Assembly: GCF_000485595.1 (NCBI RefSeq)
Contig: NW_014577342.1
Span: 94,149 to 119,293 of the forward strand
DNA length: 25,145 bases
Source of the DNA: Priapulus caudatus
Taxonomy: Eukaryota > Priapulida > Priapulimorpha > Priapulimorphida > Priapulidae
Reading direction: 5' to 3'
The translations under genes were made by a program, and so were the position numbers. The notes under the pieces were generated by a model. That model did no database searches. It saw nothing but the letters and a program-made list of their open reading frames with translations, and was not told the origin of the DNA. Positions within the stretch are counted from its first letter, which is position 1. Every line of letters begins with the position of its first letter. This document shows positions 9,141 to 18,960 of the stretch, piece by piece.

Positions 9141-9534
9141 GGAGTTATGTTATATATTGTATTGATATTGAGGGCAATAATCCAATAATATCCGTAGGCA
9201 TACTATAGAAGTAGAGTAAGTAAACAGGCATCACAATGATCACTGGCCGTGCGACGACCTTCAATGTTCTCACAGGTTGATCTAATGTCGATAATGAATC
9301 GATAACATCGAACGTATGATGTGTACATTTCTTTTCATTTGATTGATGACGCCGATTTTGCGGGACATTTCAGTTACCTTGAACAGCTTTATATCTATAG
9401 TTATGCTAACATATTAATTTCAGACTCGCAAAGAAATACACATGGCCAGTAATTACCTTTGCGATGGGTATTTATCATTACATTGGCCTGTAATTAAAAT
9501 AACGGTTCCGGAATTCACTAGAGCCTGCCATCTA
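9141..9534 (+). other. Non-repetitive stretch of unit, empty site of the copy A insertion
   Basis: Partner of 3501-3842 and 4487-4540 on the opposite strand. At about 9,187-9,197 the sequence ATATCCGTAGG runs straight through the point where copy A carries its insertion of about 640 bp. No gene is visible. Confidence 0.7.
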
Positions 9535-9656
9535 TCAGAGTTCTTGACGTTTAATCGTAAATTATTGCTTCTTTTTACGCTGCTATTAAAGCCAGCCATC
9601 TATCAGAGTTCTTGACGTTTAATCGTAAATTATTGCTTCTTTTTACGCTGCTATTA
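9535..9656 (+). repeat. 68-bp tandem repeat, two copies (copy B)
   Basis: Two close copies of a unit containing CTATCAGAGTTCTTGACG and ending in TTTTTACGCTGCTATTAA. The counterparts are 3356-3500 (A) and 17,646-17,815 (C). Copies within B are nearly identical, unlike those in A. Confidence 0.9.
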
Positions 9657-10354
9657 ACAGATAAACCACGCGCAAGTCAAGCGGTTTCGATATTAATCGC
9701 GTAGTTTATGATTAAAGCCAGGGCCCTCGCACGTGTCAGCGAAAATATAGGACGAGCACGGCCTGATTGATATATAGCAGAAAAGCGTGTAGATCATATT
9801 GTGAAAATGAGTTTACATGCGCGCGCCGATTACTTGGCCATCGATTTTAGCATAAACACGTAGAAGCAACGCCAAGTTCCTAGAGGTAGAAAGAAGTGTG
9901 TGCGACCGCTCTACTGTACAGACCACCCGCCAACGATAACTACAATACACCGTCTTCATTAATGTGCGCTGAGAATCTTAACGACAGGGAGAAATAATAA
10001 ATGTTGAAGTTCAGCTTTATCGATAAACGGCGACGGATCGAGTCCTTGCAATCGTGACTCAAATGCGAAACGAACCTCCTAACGCGGCTACGCTCTTCAT
10101 ATTAATGATAGAATCTTCTGGTCGTCACCGGTGAGAAAAATAAACTTTATTAAGAAACTTTAGAAAGCAAAAGAATAAACGCGCAGGACAAATTCTATAC
10201 AGGCGGGTTGTCGAGTACTGTGCGAAGGGCGGCTATTCTGTTGAGATATTAACCTGACGCACATGTAGGGAAGCCGAGCGACGCAGTGAACCAGTCCAAT
10301 TCTTCTTCCTAGCATGATTGGAATACTGGACATTATTAATCTGTCATCATCAAT
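9657..10354 (+). other. Non-repetitive stretch of unit, no gene seen
   Basis: About 700 bp, also present at 17,815-18,495 (C) and 2651-3355 (A, inverted). It holds GATCGAGTCCTTGCAATCG and an AATAAA-containing AT-rich patch at about 10,137-10,180. I see no open frame of note and no RNA gene. Confidence 0.65.
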
Positions 10355-10791
10355 ATAACCCTAACCATAACGTCAACTTTAAACATTATCCTAAACCTGA
10401 CCAATAAACTTAACTTTTACACTAACCCTAACCTAACCCTAACCCTAACACTAACACTAACCCGAACCCTAACACTAACACTAACCCTAACCCAACCCTA
10501 ACAATGACACTACCCCCAACTATAAAACTAACACTACCCTAATCCTAACTACTAACCCTAACCCTAAGCCCTAACAATGACATTACCCCCTAACTCTAAA
10601 ACCAACACTACCCCTAATCCTAACCCTACCCCAACCCTAACCTTAACCCTAACAATGACACTACCCCTAACTCTAAAAACTAACACGTACCCCTAATCCT
10701 ACTCTAACCCTAACCCTAACCCTAACTCTAACCCTAAACCCTAACCCTAACTCTAACCCTAACCCTAACCCTAGCCATAACTCTAGCCTTA
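10355..10791 (+). repeat. Degenerate CCCTAA array with a higher-order period (copy B)
   Basis: TAACCC-type hexamers with many variants. Superimposed on them are three copies of a longer motif beginning AACAATGACACTACCCC and continuing through AACACTACCCCTAATCC, near 10,500, 10,573 and 10,650. That is a secondary repeat of about 70-78 bp built from telomere-like DNA. It is interstitial and matches A (inverted) and C. Confidence 0.93.
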
Positions 10792-11675
10792 CATCAGCGA
10801 CGCAACGGCGGAGGACGGTGTCAACATAAATACGCCTATCGATCTCTTTACTACTAACAGTTGGAAAAAATAAATTCGCAGCGCGAATCCTCGCAGGCAA
10901 TGCGTACGAAACTAACTAAAGCGACATTACCAGTAACAGATTCGTAGAAGTCGCTTTTATTAGCGCCGCTACTCAAGCACACTGAATTTTCTTCCTTCTG
11001 CCTATAACCCACCGCAATAACCACCGATATCCAACCTCCCTTTCGCTGTTCAGCGTCTAGAGAGGAAGATGGCAATAATCACGATCTCTTGTTGGCGCAC
11101 ATCGCGGTTTGCATGCTTGCAGGCCAGACAACCTGCTACGGCTTCGAGAAGGATCAATGTTAGTTTCGTAGCGCAATGGCCGTAGATCGCTTTGCAAGAT
11201 TGACGCTTCATGCGATGAGTCTCCACCATGATGTTCTTATCACTTGATCCGATATAGGAGATGGCCTTGACTTTTACACGAGCTAAGAATGATGTTCAAA
11301 TATTACGCAACAACGCAGCATCCACCTCACCCCGATCTGCAGTCGTTCGATATCGAGGCTTATGCGAAAACTACTCTTGATTTCTCTCTCAACTTTGTAA
11401 CATCTTGTATGTACCGATTGCACCACATTCATGTTGGGAAATTCTTCTGGCGCTACTCAAAACTAACTCCTACAATAGAATTCTTGGAACCTGAATCTAC
11501 AACGCCATGTTTTGTACAAACATTTTCCAGTAGGATTCTATACAGAAGATATTGTTCAGATGCATATCTGTATATACTATATGCCTATATACGCACGCAG
11601 ACACTTCCCCATACCAGCAACAACGCGTGTGGTGACAATTGTGTCGGCCGCTAGCTCTGGGTAAGAGACTGATGT
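10792..11675 (+). other. Non-repetitive stretch of unit, no gene seen
   Basis: About 0.9 kb, shared with C (18,961-19,842) and A (about 1300-2218, inverted). The longest frame starts at 11,289 (121 codons, plus). Its equivalents in A and C are frameshifted and diverge in sequence, so selection on a protein is not supported. No RNA gene was recognised. Confidence 0.65.
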
Positions 11676-11772
11676 ATATATACCTCTATCTACCCGCATA
11701 CACGCACGCATACACGCATTCACGCACACGCGTGCACACACACACACATGCACTCTCTCGCACACACACAAT
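11676..11772 (+). repeat. CA-rich / CGCA-rich alternating tract (copy B)
   Basis: CACGCA, CACACA and ACACGC runs. Much of it is a strict purine-pyrimidine alternation, giving Z-DNA potential. It is shorter by a few CA units in C (19,858-19,927). Confidence 0.85.
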
Positions 11773-11956
11773 CTAATCAATGCAGATTTCTTCGAGTACA
11801 TTATGATGTATAATTTATTATTAGCCCTCTAATGCCAATTATGGCGCGTTACTCGGATTACGTCACATTAAATTACCTTACAGTACCTGACAGTATCTTG
11901 ACAGCACACCCATATCTCTCTGCTCGGCGCAGCGGCATACAGCACAGGCATTTCCA

Positions 11957-11957
11957 C

Positions 11958-11998
<41 letters not shown>

Positions 11999-12000
11999 TT
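11957..12000. repeat. TA tract (copy B)
   Basis: A nearly pure (TA)n tract adjoining the conserved hairpin. Its length differs from that in A and C. Confidence 0.93.
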
Positions 12001-12011
12001 TATGTATGTAT

Positions 12012-12053
12012 CAGGGGTTAATAATGGCAAATAATTGTCATTATTAACCCCTG
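12012..12053. repeat. Perfect 15-bp-stem hairpin (copy B)
   Basis: CAGGGGTTAATAATG (12012-12026) and CATTATTAACCCCTG (12039-12053) are exact reverse complements around a 12-base loop, GCAAATAATTGT. All three unit copies keep it with minor damage (941-982 and 20,165-20,207). It could be the ends of a very short foldback element, a former terminal repeat, or a functional structure. The sequence alone does not decide. Confidence 0.95.
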
Positions 12054-12840
12054 GTAGGTGTACATGTGTGTCACGACCGATATTCCCATTTCTTCATCAT
12101 AATGCACCGCAACGAGCCGCGTCAGAAAGTATAGTTATCGCCGAGTATATGCGCGTTAATTGAAGTTACGTTGATGGTTTTAATTACAGGGATGCATCGC
12201 TGTGCTCGACATACATGCACCCACGTGAAGCATGCGCGCTCACAGAACGTGCGGTTAGTTTTGTTACTCCCCGTTACACACAAATCACCGTATACTGCTA
12301 TCCGTATAATGTGACAAAAACACGATGACAGGGCGTTAACGGGAGCGGAATGAACGGGCGGGGTAGTGTCGTTTCTTGAAACACTCCCGCAGGCTCAACA
12401 CGCTACCACGCCATCTATTATATATATATTTAGCGTGAATGCGATGAGACATGTCTTTCGACGCGATCGTGGCAACGTCACAGTCGGCGAAAATTCGGCG
12501 AAGTTCCAATGACAACGTGTTCGCTCGGCAAACGTATCGTGACAATGCCGCGAATGTCAACCGAGCGGCACAAGACTTTTCTTCCAAGTGCGGCTGTCAC
12601 ATGTCATGCACAGACAGTGATATTAGCCGCGTGTTCGCCGGTAGCACAGTACGCTGGGTCTACCGCCGGCAGACGTATCGACGTGGCGCGTGTTTGTTCT
12701 GTCAACTGTCATACTGTCACACTGTCGCACTACGGTTAACAGTTTGTCACGTGACGCGACGACGGACGGTAGGCGACGAGTCGCGGGAATGTTAGGGCGG
12801 CGAATGTGTAGGTGAGCGGCGCCGTAACTCGATCCCGCGG
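12054..12840 (+). other. Non-repetitive stretch of unit, no gene seen
   Basis: About 0.8 kb, CpG-rich, shared with C (20,208-21,014) and A (119-940, inverted). Two overlapping short frames on plus (76 and 114 codons from about 12,451) are broken by indels in the other copies. It ends at CGATCCCGCGGCTG, which abuts the purine block in all three copies. Confidence 0.65.
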
Positions 12841-12846
12841 CTGTAG

Positions 12847-13462
12847 TCAGGGGGGTAGGAGGAGGAGGAGGAGGAGGAGGAGGGGGATGAGGAGGTGGTG
12901 GTGGAGGAGGATGGAGGAGGAGGAGGAGAAGGATGAGGAAGAGGAAGAGGAGGAGGAGGAGGAGGAGGAGGAGAAAGAAGAGGATGAGGAGGAGGAAGAA
13001 GAGGTGGTGGTGGACGAGGAGGAGGAGGAGGAGGTGGTGGAGGAGAAGGAAGAGGAGGAGGAGGAAGTGGTGGAGAGGAGGAAGAGGAGAAGGAAGAAGA
13101 AGGAGGAAGAGAAGAGGCAGGAGGAGGAGGCAGGGGAGGAGAGAGGAGGACCGGACAGGAGGAGGGAGAACTGCATCGGTGGAGGAGGAAGAGGTGCAGG
13201 AGAGAGCGTAGGAAAGGAGGTGAGAGGGAAAGAGGCTGGATGGGAAAGAGGGTGGAGCGGGAAAGAGGTGGAGGAGGAAAAGTGGAGGCTGGAGAGGAGG
13301 AAGAGGTTGAGGAGAGAGAGGAGGAAGGAAGGTGGAGAGGAAAGGAGGGAAGTAGTCGGCGACTGAAGGAAGAGGGCGAGGAGGAAGAGGAGGAAAGAGA
13401 GAAGAGAAAGAGGAAGAGAGAGGAAGAGAAGAGGAAGAGCAGAGGCGAGAGGAGACAAGAGC
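12847..13462 (+). repeat. GGA-rich purine block, first part (copy B)
   Basis: Nearly uninterrupted purine on the plus strand, built from GGA, GAGGAA and GGTGGT motifs. Long frames with Glu/Arg-rich products (plus) and Ser/Leu/Pro-rich products (minus) arise because such DNA rarely forms stop codons. They are not evidence of genes. Confidence 0.95.
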
Positions 13463-14105
13463 AATGAGAGGCAAGATGCAACAAGAGCAACGAGCAAGAG
13501 CAGAAGAGCAAAGAGCAAGAGCCAAGAGAGGCAAGAGCAAGAAGCAAGAGCAAGAGCCAAGAGCAAAGAGCAAGAGCAAGAGCAACGCAGCAGAGCAAGA
13601 AGCAAGAAGCAAGAGCAGAGCTATTAGAGCAAGAGCAAAGCTAAGGAGGCAAGCAGAGGCAAGAGCAAGAGCAAGAGCAAGATGCAAGAGCAAGAGCTAA
13701 GAGCAAGAGGCAAGAAGCAACGAGCCAAGAGCAAGAGCAAGCGAGCAAGAGAGCAAAGAGCAAAGAGCAAGAGCCAAGAGCAAGAGCTAAGAGCAAGAGC
13801 AAGAGCGAAAGAGCAAGAGCAAGAGCAAGAGCAAGAGCAAGAGCAGGCAAGAGCAGACAAGACAAGAGCAAGAGCAAGAGCAAGAGCAAGAGCCAAGAGC
13901 AAGAGCAAGAGCAAGGAGAGCAAGAGCAAGAGCAAAGAGAGGGCAAGAGCGCGCAAGAGCAAGAGCAAGAGCAAAGCCAAGAGCAAGAGCGAGAGCAAGC
14001 AGAACGATGCAGAGCCAGAGCAAAGAGCAAGAGCACGAGAGCAAGAAGCAAAAGCAAGAGCAAGCAAGAGCAAGAGCAAGAGCAAGAGCAAAAGCAAGAC
14101 AAGAG
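13463..14105 (+). repeat. AGCAAG hexamer array (copy B)
   Basis: Imperfect (AGCAAG)n with slipped and lost bases. A pure AGCAAG repeat has no stop in any of six frames: plus gives Ser-Lys, Ala-Arg or Gln-Glu dipeptides, and minus gives Leu-Ala, Leu-Leu or Cys-Ser dipeptides. That accounts for the overlapping long open frames here. The resemblance to RS/SK-type proteins is therefore meaningless. Confidence 0.95.
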
Positions 14106-15753
14106 AAAGAGGAGGAGGAGGAGGAGGAGAAGAAGGAGGAAGAAGAAGAAGAGGAAGAAGAAAAAGAAGAAAAAAAAAGATGATGCATGAGGAGGAGGAG
14201 GGAGAAGAAAGAATGAGAGCGAGAAGGGGGAGAAGAAGCATGAGAGGAGGAAAGAGTGGATAAGAAGAAGAAGAAGAAGGAGGGAAGGGGGAGGAGGAGG
14301 GAATAAGCACGCGGCGTGGAGTGAAGGAGTGGTAATACGGACGAGGAGCAGGAGCGGAGAAGCGGCAGTAAGAAAAAGTAGGAAGAAAATGTTTAGAATG
14401 GAAGTGGGCGGAGGAAGATGAGGAGGATAAGGAGGGAGAAATCAAAATGACTGTAGGAACAGCGCCCGGCTTAAGTAAGGGCGTGTGGAAGGAGCGACGA
14501 GAGCGAAAAAGATGGAGGAGGAGGCGAAGCAGGAGAGAACGAAGCACCGGCTCGAGTAAGGCGATACAGAACGGAGACAGGAGGAATTGAGAGAAATGAG
14601 AGAGGAATGAGTAGTACTCGAGACGGCTGGAGATGATTATGAATGGTGGTGGCAACAGAAATGAGGAGAAGGAGGTGAGGCGGCGAGAGGGAGGAAAAGG
14701 AAGCACTGGCAGAAGTGATGGTATAGAAGAAATAAAGAGCATAGAGGAGGAGGAGGAGGAGGAGGAGGAGGAGGCAGAGGAGGCGGACGAGAGAAAGAGA
14801 AGAAGGCTGGGCATAGAGTGAGATCGGTATAGGAAGAATATAGAGCCCCATGGAGGAGGGAAGAGGGAGGCGGAGGAGTAGGGCGGGAGAGGAGGGAGAA
14901 GGAAGCATCTGGCAGAAGTGAGTGTATAAAAGAATATAGGAGCATAGGGAGGAGGAGAGGAGGAGGGAGGGGAAGGCTAGGCAGAGAGGAGGAGGCGAGA
15001 AGCGGGCGGGAGGACAAGGAGGAGAAGGAAGCACTGGGCAGAAGATGAGGGTGGTATAGAAGAATAGAAGAGGCTGAGGAGGAAGAGGATTGGAGGAGGA
15101 GGAGGAGAAGGAGAGGAAGAGGAGGAGGAGGAGTGAGGAGGGGAGGGCGGGCGAGGAGAAGAATGAAGCACGTGGCAGAGAGTAAGTGTATAGAAGAATA
15201 AAGAGCATGAGGGCAGGAGGAGGAGGAGGGGGGAGGAAAGGGAGAAGAAGAGAAGGAAGCAGCTGGCAGAATTGAGTGGTATAGAAGAATAAAGAGCATG
15301 GGGAGGAAGGAGCAGGGAAGGAGGGGAGGGCGGGAGAGGAGAAGAAGAAAGCACTGGCATAAGTGAGTGGTATAGAAAATAAGAGCATGAGAAGGAGGAG
15401 GAGGAGAAGGAGAAGGGGAGGGGAGGAAGAGGAGGAGGAGAAGGAGGAGGGAGGGGGAGGGAAGAGGAGGAGAAGAAAGCACCAGGCTAGAAGTGAGTGG
15501 TATAAGGAAAAATAACGAGCATGAGGTGAGCGGAGAGGGGCCGCGTTGGAACCGAAGGAGGAGGAGAGAATAAGTAGTAATTCGGCAGCCGGTTGGAGTA
15601 ACGAAGTGGAAGAGGCGGCAGAGGTAGAAAGAGGGAAGGTCGGAGGAGGTGGAGAGGAAATGATGAGGGGAAAAGTAAAACGAGGGGAAGAGAGGTAGAG
15701 GGGCAGAGAGGAACGAAAATGATGGAGGGCAGTAGGAGGCGGAGGAGGCCGAC
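14106..15753 (+). repeat. Purine block, distal part with higher-order repeat (copy B)
   Basis: GGA/GAA-rich DNA in which a motif of about 48 bp recurs about eight times at intervals of roughly 75-140 bp, near 14,700, 14,820, 14,903, 15,028, 15,165, 15,257, 15,345 and 15,475. It reads GAAGCACTGGCAGAAGTGAG, TGGTATAGAAGAATAAAGAG, CATGAGG. The equivalent region of C has one clear copy (about 22,845), so this subarray accounts for most of the length difference. Frames of about 400 codons on the minus strand are artefacts. Confidence 0.9.
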
Positions 15754-17283
15754 TCAACACCGGAGAAGCTACACACGCGTCGCTGTCTATTGTTTGTAAG
15801 CTGGCACGATTGGGCGGGGTTCGTTTGATTGCCTTGCATCGTAGGCGCTGATATCAACACTATACAAACTGCTTATAAGCTGTGTTCTGAACAAACGCGC
15901 ACAAACCCTAAATGATAATTTAGGCTGCCGGGCAGCGGTGGCATATGAACTGTAGCACATATATCATAAATTGAAGTTAGTTCATACAACAACTGAGCAC
16001 ATCATACTGTACTGACATCCATCCCGAAGAATTGGGAGTGGAACCTGCCGTTATTGCAATCCGCGACATGAGGCCATGTGATACGGTAAGCAATAGCCGG
16101 CGTCTAGTAACACGGTAGTTAATGAATAGTGCTAAATGGGACCACCTGTGATTTCGGCTTACTCTACGTAACAACGTGATTCAACGCGATGGCAGCTGAA
16201 TGGCGCGTGGTACTACCGTCTAAAATCTAAAGATTCTTCCTCCGCGGCGGAAAAATATTGCAGCCATTAGCACGCGGCAGTCATATCGCGGGGAAAGCGT
16301 GCGTAAGTATGTCAGCCTATATGGGCGTAGGCTGCAGCCGTCGGTGGGAGATATCCTGGTCAGCAGGATCGACGCCAAGGGCCGTATCGACGCTGTGCTG
16401 GGGCAGGGCTGCAAGGGACCATGAGTTATCCTTCGTAGATGCCGATAGTACAGGAAGGACCTACGAGTCAGCTAACATATTCACGAGAAAAACAATGGAT
16501 TGATGCCCGTACTAAATATATGTAACAGGCCACGTGGAAATAGCTGTCGGTCTGGATAACCCACAGGGTCTGGTCAGCAAACTCACATAGCCACAGCACG
16601 GTATTTACGTTTTCTCGTTTGCGTCGTTGCGCGACAGGGAAGTCGCTTCGATAGCTCGAACTTCCCACACCTATTTATTTATTTTATCGCAAAATCGCAG
16701 AGAGTCAGAAAGGCGATTACATAAATTCGCGAGATGTCGTATTTGTTCGCAATCGCGGTGGATTCGCGTCGGCTGATCGCAGTATTTCTAGTGCGGCGAC
16801 TAGATAGATTTGGCGTATGCTGCCTCGGCTCGCATACTGTCCTGCATGCGAGAATCGTACGAATGACATTATAGATCTTCGTCACCGAGCCGATCGAAGC
16901 GAGTGTTCGGTCAAGTTCGCCGGGCAGCTGAGACATTAAACGACGCGGATTCCAAAAGTAATGCCTCGTCGGCATTGATTACGTCGTGCGCTGAGAGAGT
17001 CTTTCTCCTTTAATTGGGAAGAAGCAATTGCTTTGTGTAAATCTTAGTCTTGCTTTAAGCAGAATTCTACATTCAGGAGACTCGCGGCGGTGAAAGAGAG
17101 TAATGCTTGGTGGCAATACATATAGACAGCTGAAAGAGAGAAGGATTCCGGCGAGGGGAAAGCGAGAGGAAAGAGGGGGGCAAGAGAAGAAAAATAGAGA
17201 GAAGGTGGGCGATAGAGTTGTAGTGAAGTGAGGAAATCACGGGCAAGATGGCGCGGTGTAACATAGTTGTTCTTGTGTAAAGG
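15754..17283 (+). other. Non-repetitive distal part of unit, no gene seen
   Basis: 1,530 bp with a direct counterpart at 23,099-24,460 that is about 168 bp shorter. Frames of up to 98 codons on either strand are short, unrecognised and not conserved in register in C. An AT-rich TATTTATTTATTTTATC patch lies at 16,671-16,687. I see no RNA gene and no splice or promoter evidence. Confidence 0.65.
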
Positions 17284-17304
17284 TATTATGGATGGTGATT
17301 CAAG

Positions 17305-17580
17305 TGGATGGATGGATTGGATGCGATGGATGGATGGACGGACGGACCGGACGAGCGCGGACGCGACGAGCGGACGGACGGACGGGACGGACGGACGGAC
17401 GGACGACGACGGACGGACGGACGACGGACGGACGGACGGACGGACCGACGGAGCGGGACGGACGATGGATGGATGGATTGGATGGAATGGATAGAGTAGA
17501 CTAGATAGAATCGATCCGATAGATAGTATAGATAGATAGATAGACTAGATAAATTATATTGATAAATATATAGATAAATA
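17305..17580 (+). repeat. GGAT / GGAC / GATA tetranucleotide block (copy B)
   Basis: GGAT repeats (about 17,305-17,334) pass into GGAC (equal to ACGG) repeats with slips (about 17,335-17,463), then GGAT (about 17,465-17,485), then GATA variants to about 17,580. The nested GGAT-GGAC-GGAT-GATA order is the same in C. Asp/Gly/Arg/Thr-rich frames here are repeat artefacts. Confidence 0.95.
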
Positions 17581-17635
17581 GTATATTGAGATATATTTTT
17601 TGTTGGGGGTACTTTTTCTTCTGCAACCAAAGTGG

Positions 17636-17645
17636 NNNNNNNNNN
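17636..17645. other. Assembly gap, 10 N
   Basis: Exactly ten Ns join the distal end of copy B to an internal part of copy C. By comparison with C, the Helitron terminus of B and the whole proximal part of C (TGAG array, pentamers and flanks) would be expected in the missing DNA. The real gap may therefore be about 2 kb or more, or the join may be wrong. Confidence 0.98.
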
Positions 17646-17815
17646 AATTATTGCTTCTTTTTACGCTGCTATTAAAGCCAGCCATCTATCAGAGTTCTTG
17701 ACGTTTAATCGTAAATTATTGCTTCTTTTTACGCTGCTATTAAAGCCAGCCATCTATCAGAGTTCTTGACGTTTAATCGTAAATTATTTCTTCTTCTTAC
17801 GCTGCTATTAACAGT
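17646..17815 (+). repeat. 68-bp tandem repeat, about 2.5-3 copies (copy C)
   Basis: GCTTCTTTTTACGCTGCTAT recurs at 17,653 and 17,721, with a variant at about 17,789, a spacing of 68 bp. The first unit is truncated by the gap, so the true number may be larger. Confidence 0.93.
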
Positions 17816-18495
17816 AAACCACGCGCAAGTCAAGCGGTTTCGATATTAATCGGTAGTTATGATTAAAGCCAGGGCCCTCGCACGTGTCAGCGAAATATAG
17901 ACGAGACGGCGCTGATTGATATATAGCAGAAAGCGTGTAGATCATATTGTGAAAATGAGGTTTACATGCGCGCCGATTACTTGCCATCGATTTTAGCATA
18001 ACACGTAGAAGCAACGCAAGGTTCCTAGATGGTAGAAAGAAGTGTGTGCGACCGCTCTACTGTACAGACCACCCGCCAACGATAACTACAATACACGTCT
18101 TCATTAATGGCGCTGAGAATCTTAACGACAGGGAGGAAATAATAAATGTTGAAGTTCAGCTTTATCGATAAACGGCGACGGATCGAGTCCTTGCAATCGT
18201 GACTCAAATGCGAAACGACCTCCTAACGCGGCTACGCTCTTCATATTAATTATAGAATCTTCTGGTCGTCACGGTGAGAAAAATAAACTTTATTAAGAAA
18301 CTTTAGAAAGCAAAAGATAAACGCGCAGGACAAATTCTATACAGGCGGGTTGTCGAGTACTGTGCGAAGGGCGGCTATTCTGTTGAGATATTACCTGACC
18401 GTACATGTAGGGAAGCCGAGGACGCAGTGAACCAGTTCAATTCTTCTCCTAGCATGATTGGAATACTGTGACATTATTAATCTGTCATCATCAAT
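17816..18495 (+). other. Non-repetitive stretch of unit, no gene seen (copy C)
   Basis: Counterpart of 9,657-10,354, with small indels throughout. No gene or RNA is recognisable. Confidence 0.65.
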
Positions 18496-18960
18496 ATAAC
18501 CCTAACCATAACGTCAACTTTAAACATTATCCTAAACCTGACCATAAACTTAACTTTTACACTAACCCTAACCCTAACCCTAACCCTAACACTAACACTA
18601 ACCCAAACCATAACACTAACACTAACCCTAACCCTAACCCTAACAATGACACTACCCCTAACTATAAAACTAACACTACCCCTAATCCTAACTCTAACCC
18701 TAACCCTAATAATGACGTTACCCCTAACTCTAAAACCAACACTACCCCTAATCCTAACCCTAGCCCTAACCCTAACCTTAACCCTAACAATGACACTACC
18801 CCTAACTCTAAAACTAGCACTACCCCTAATCCTTACTCTAACCGTAACCGTAACCCTAACCCTAACCCTAACTCTAACCCTAACCCTAACCCTAACTCTA
18901 ACCCTAACCCTAACCCTAACTCTAACCCTAACCCTAACCCTAGCCATAACTCTAGCCTTA
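18496..18960 (+). repeat. Degenerate CCCTAA array (copy C)
   Basis: This is cleaner than A or B: long runs of CCCTAA with CTCTAA variants, especially 18,840-18,955. The same secondary motif (AACAATGACACTACCCC, then CCCCTAATCC) occurs near 18,644, 18,707 and 18,785. Asn-Pro and Arg-Val dipeptide frames are repeat artefacts. Confidence 0.95.

Larger units (their letters stand above)
7657..17635 (+). repeat. Copy B of the long composite unit (right arm plus distal part)
   Basis: Positions 7,657 to about 12,940 are the inverted partner of copy A. Positions from about 9,560 to 17,635 are repeated in direct orientation as copy C (17,646-24,763). B is the only copy seen from the TGAG array through to the tetranucleotide block. 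It stops at the ten-N gap with the sequence AAAGTGG, exactly where C continues into the Helitron terminus. Confidence 0.9.

Noticed and set aside
11289-11654. 121-codon frame, the most protein-like in the window, with peptide strings also seen at 19,540-19,827 and 1405-1599
   Set aside because: The shared strings fall in different frames of the three copies, and indels of one or two bases break each. No family is recognised. Shared DNA ancestry explains the similarity.
13682-14263. Plus-strand SK/RA/EQ-rich frames resembling RS-domain splicing proteins (also 21,397-22,352)
   Set aside because: Direct translation of a stop-free AGCAAG hexamer array. The frame changes with every slip, and B and C do not keep the same register.
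12623-15860. Very long minus-strand open frames (up to 429 codons) with Ser/Leu/Pro-rich products
   Set aside because: They follow the polypurine/polypyrimidine block. TCC/CTC-type DNA cannot easily make stop codons, several frames are open at once, and there is no domain and no codon-position signal.
15754-17283. Possible hidden exon or transposase relic in the longest non-repetitive stretch
   Set aside because: Frames of up to 98 codons on both strands show no recognisable motif and are not kept in register in C. Translated database search of 15,754-17,283 would be decisive, but I cannot run it.
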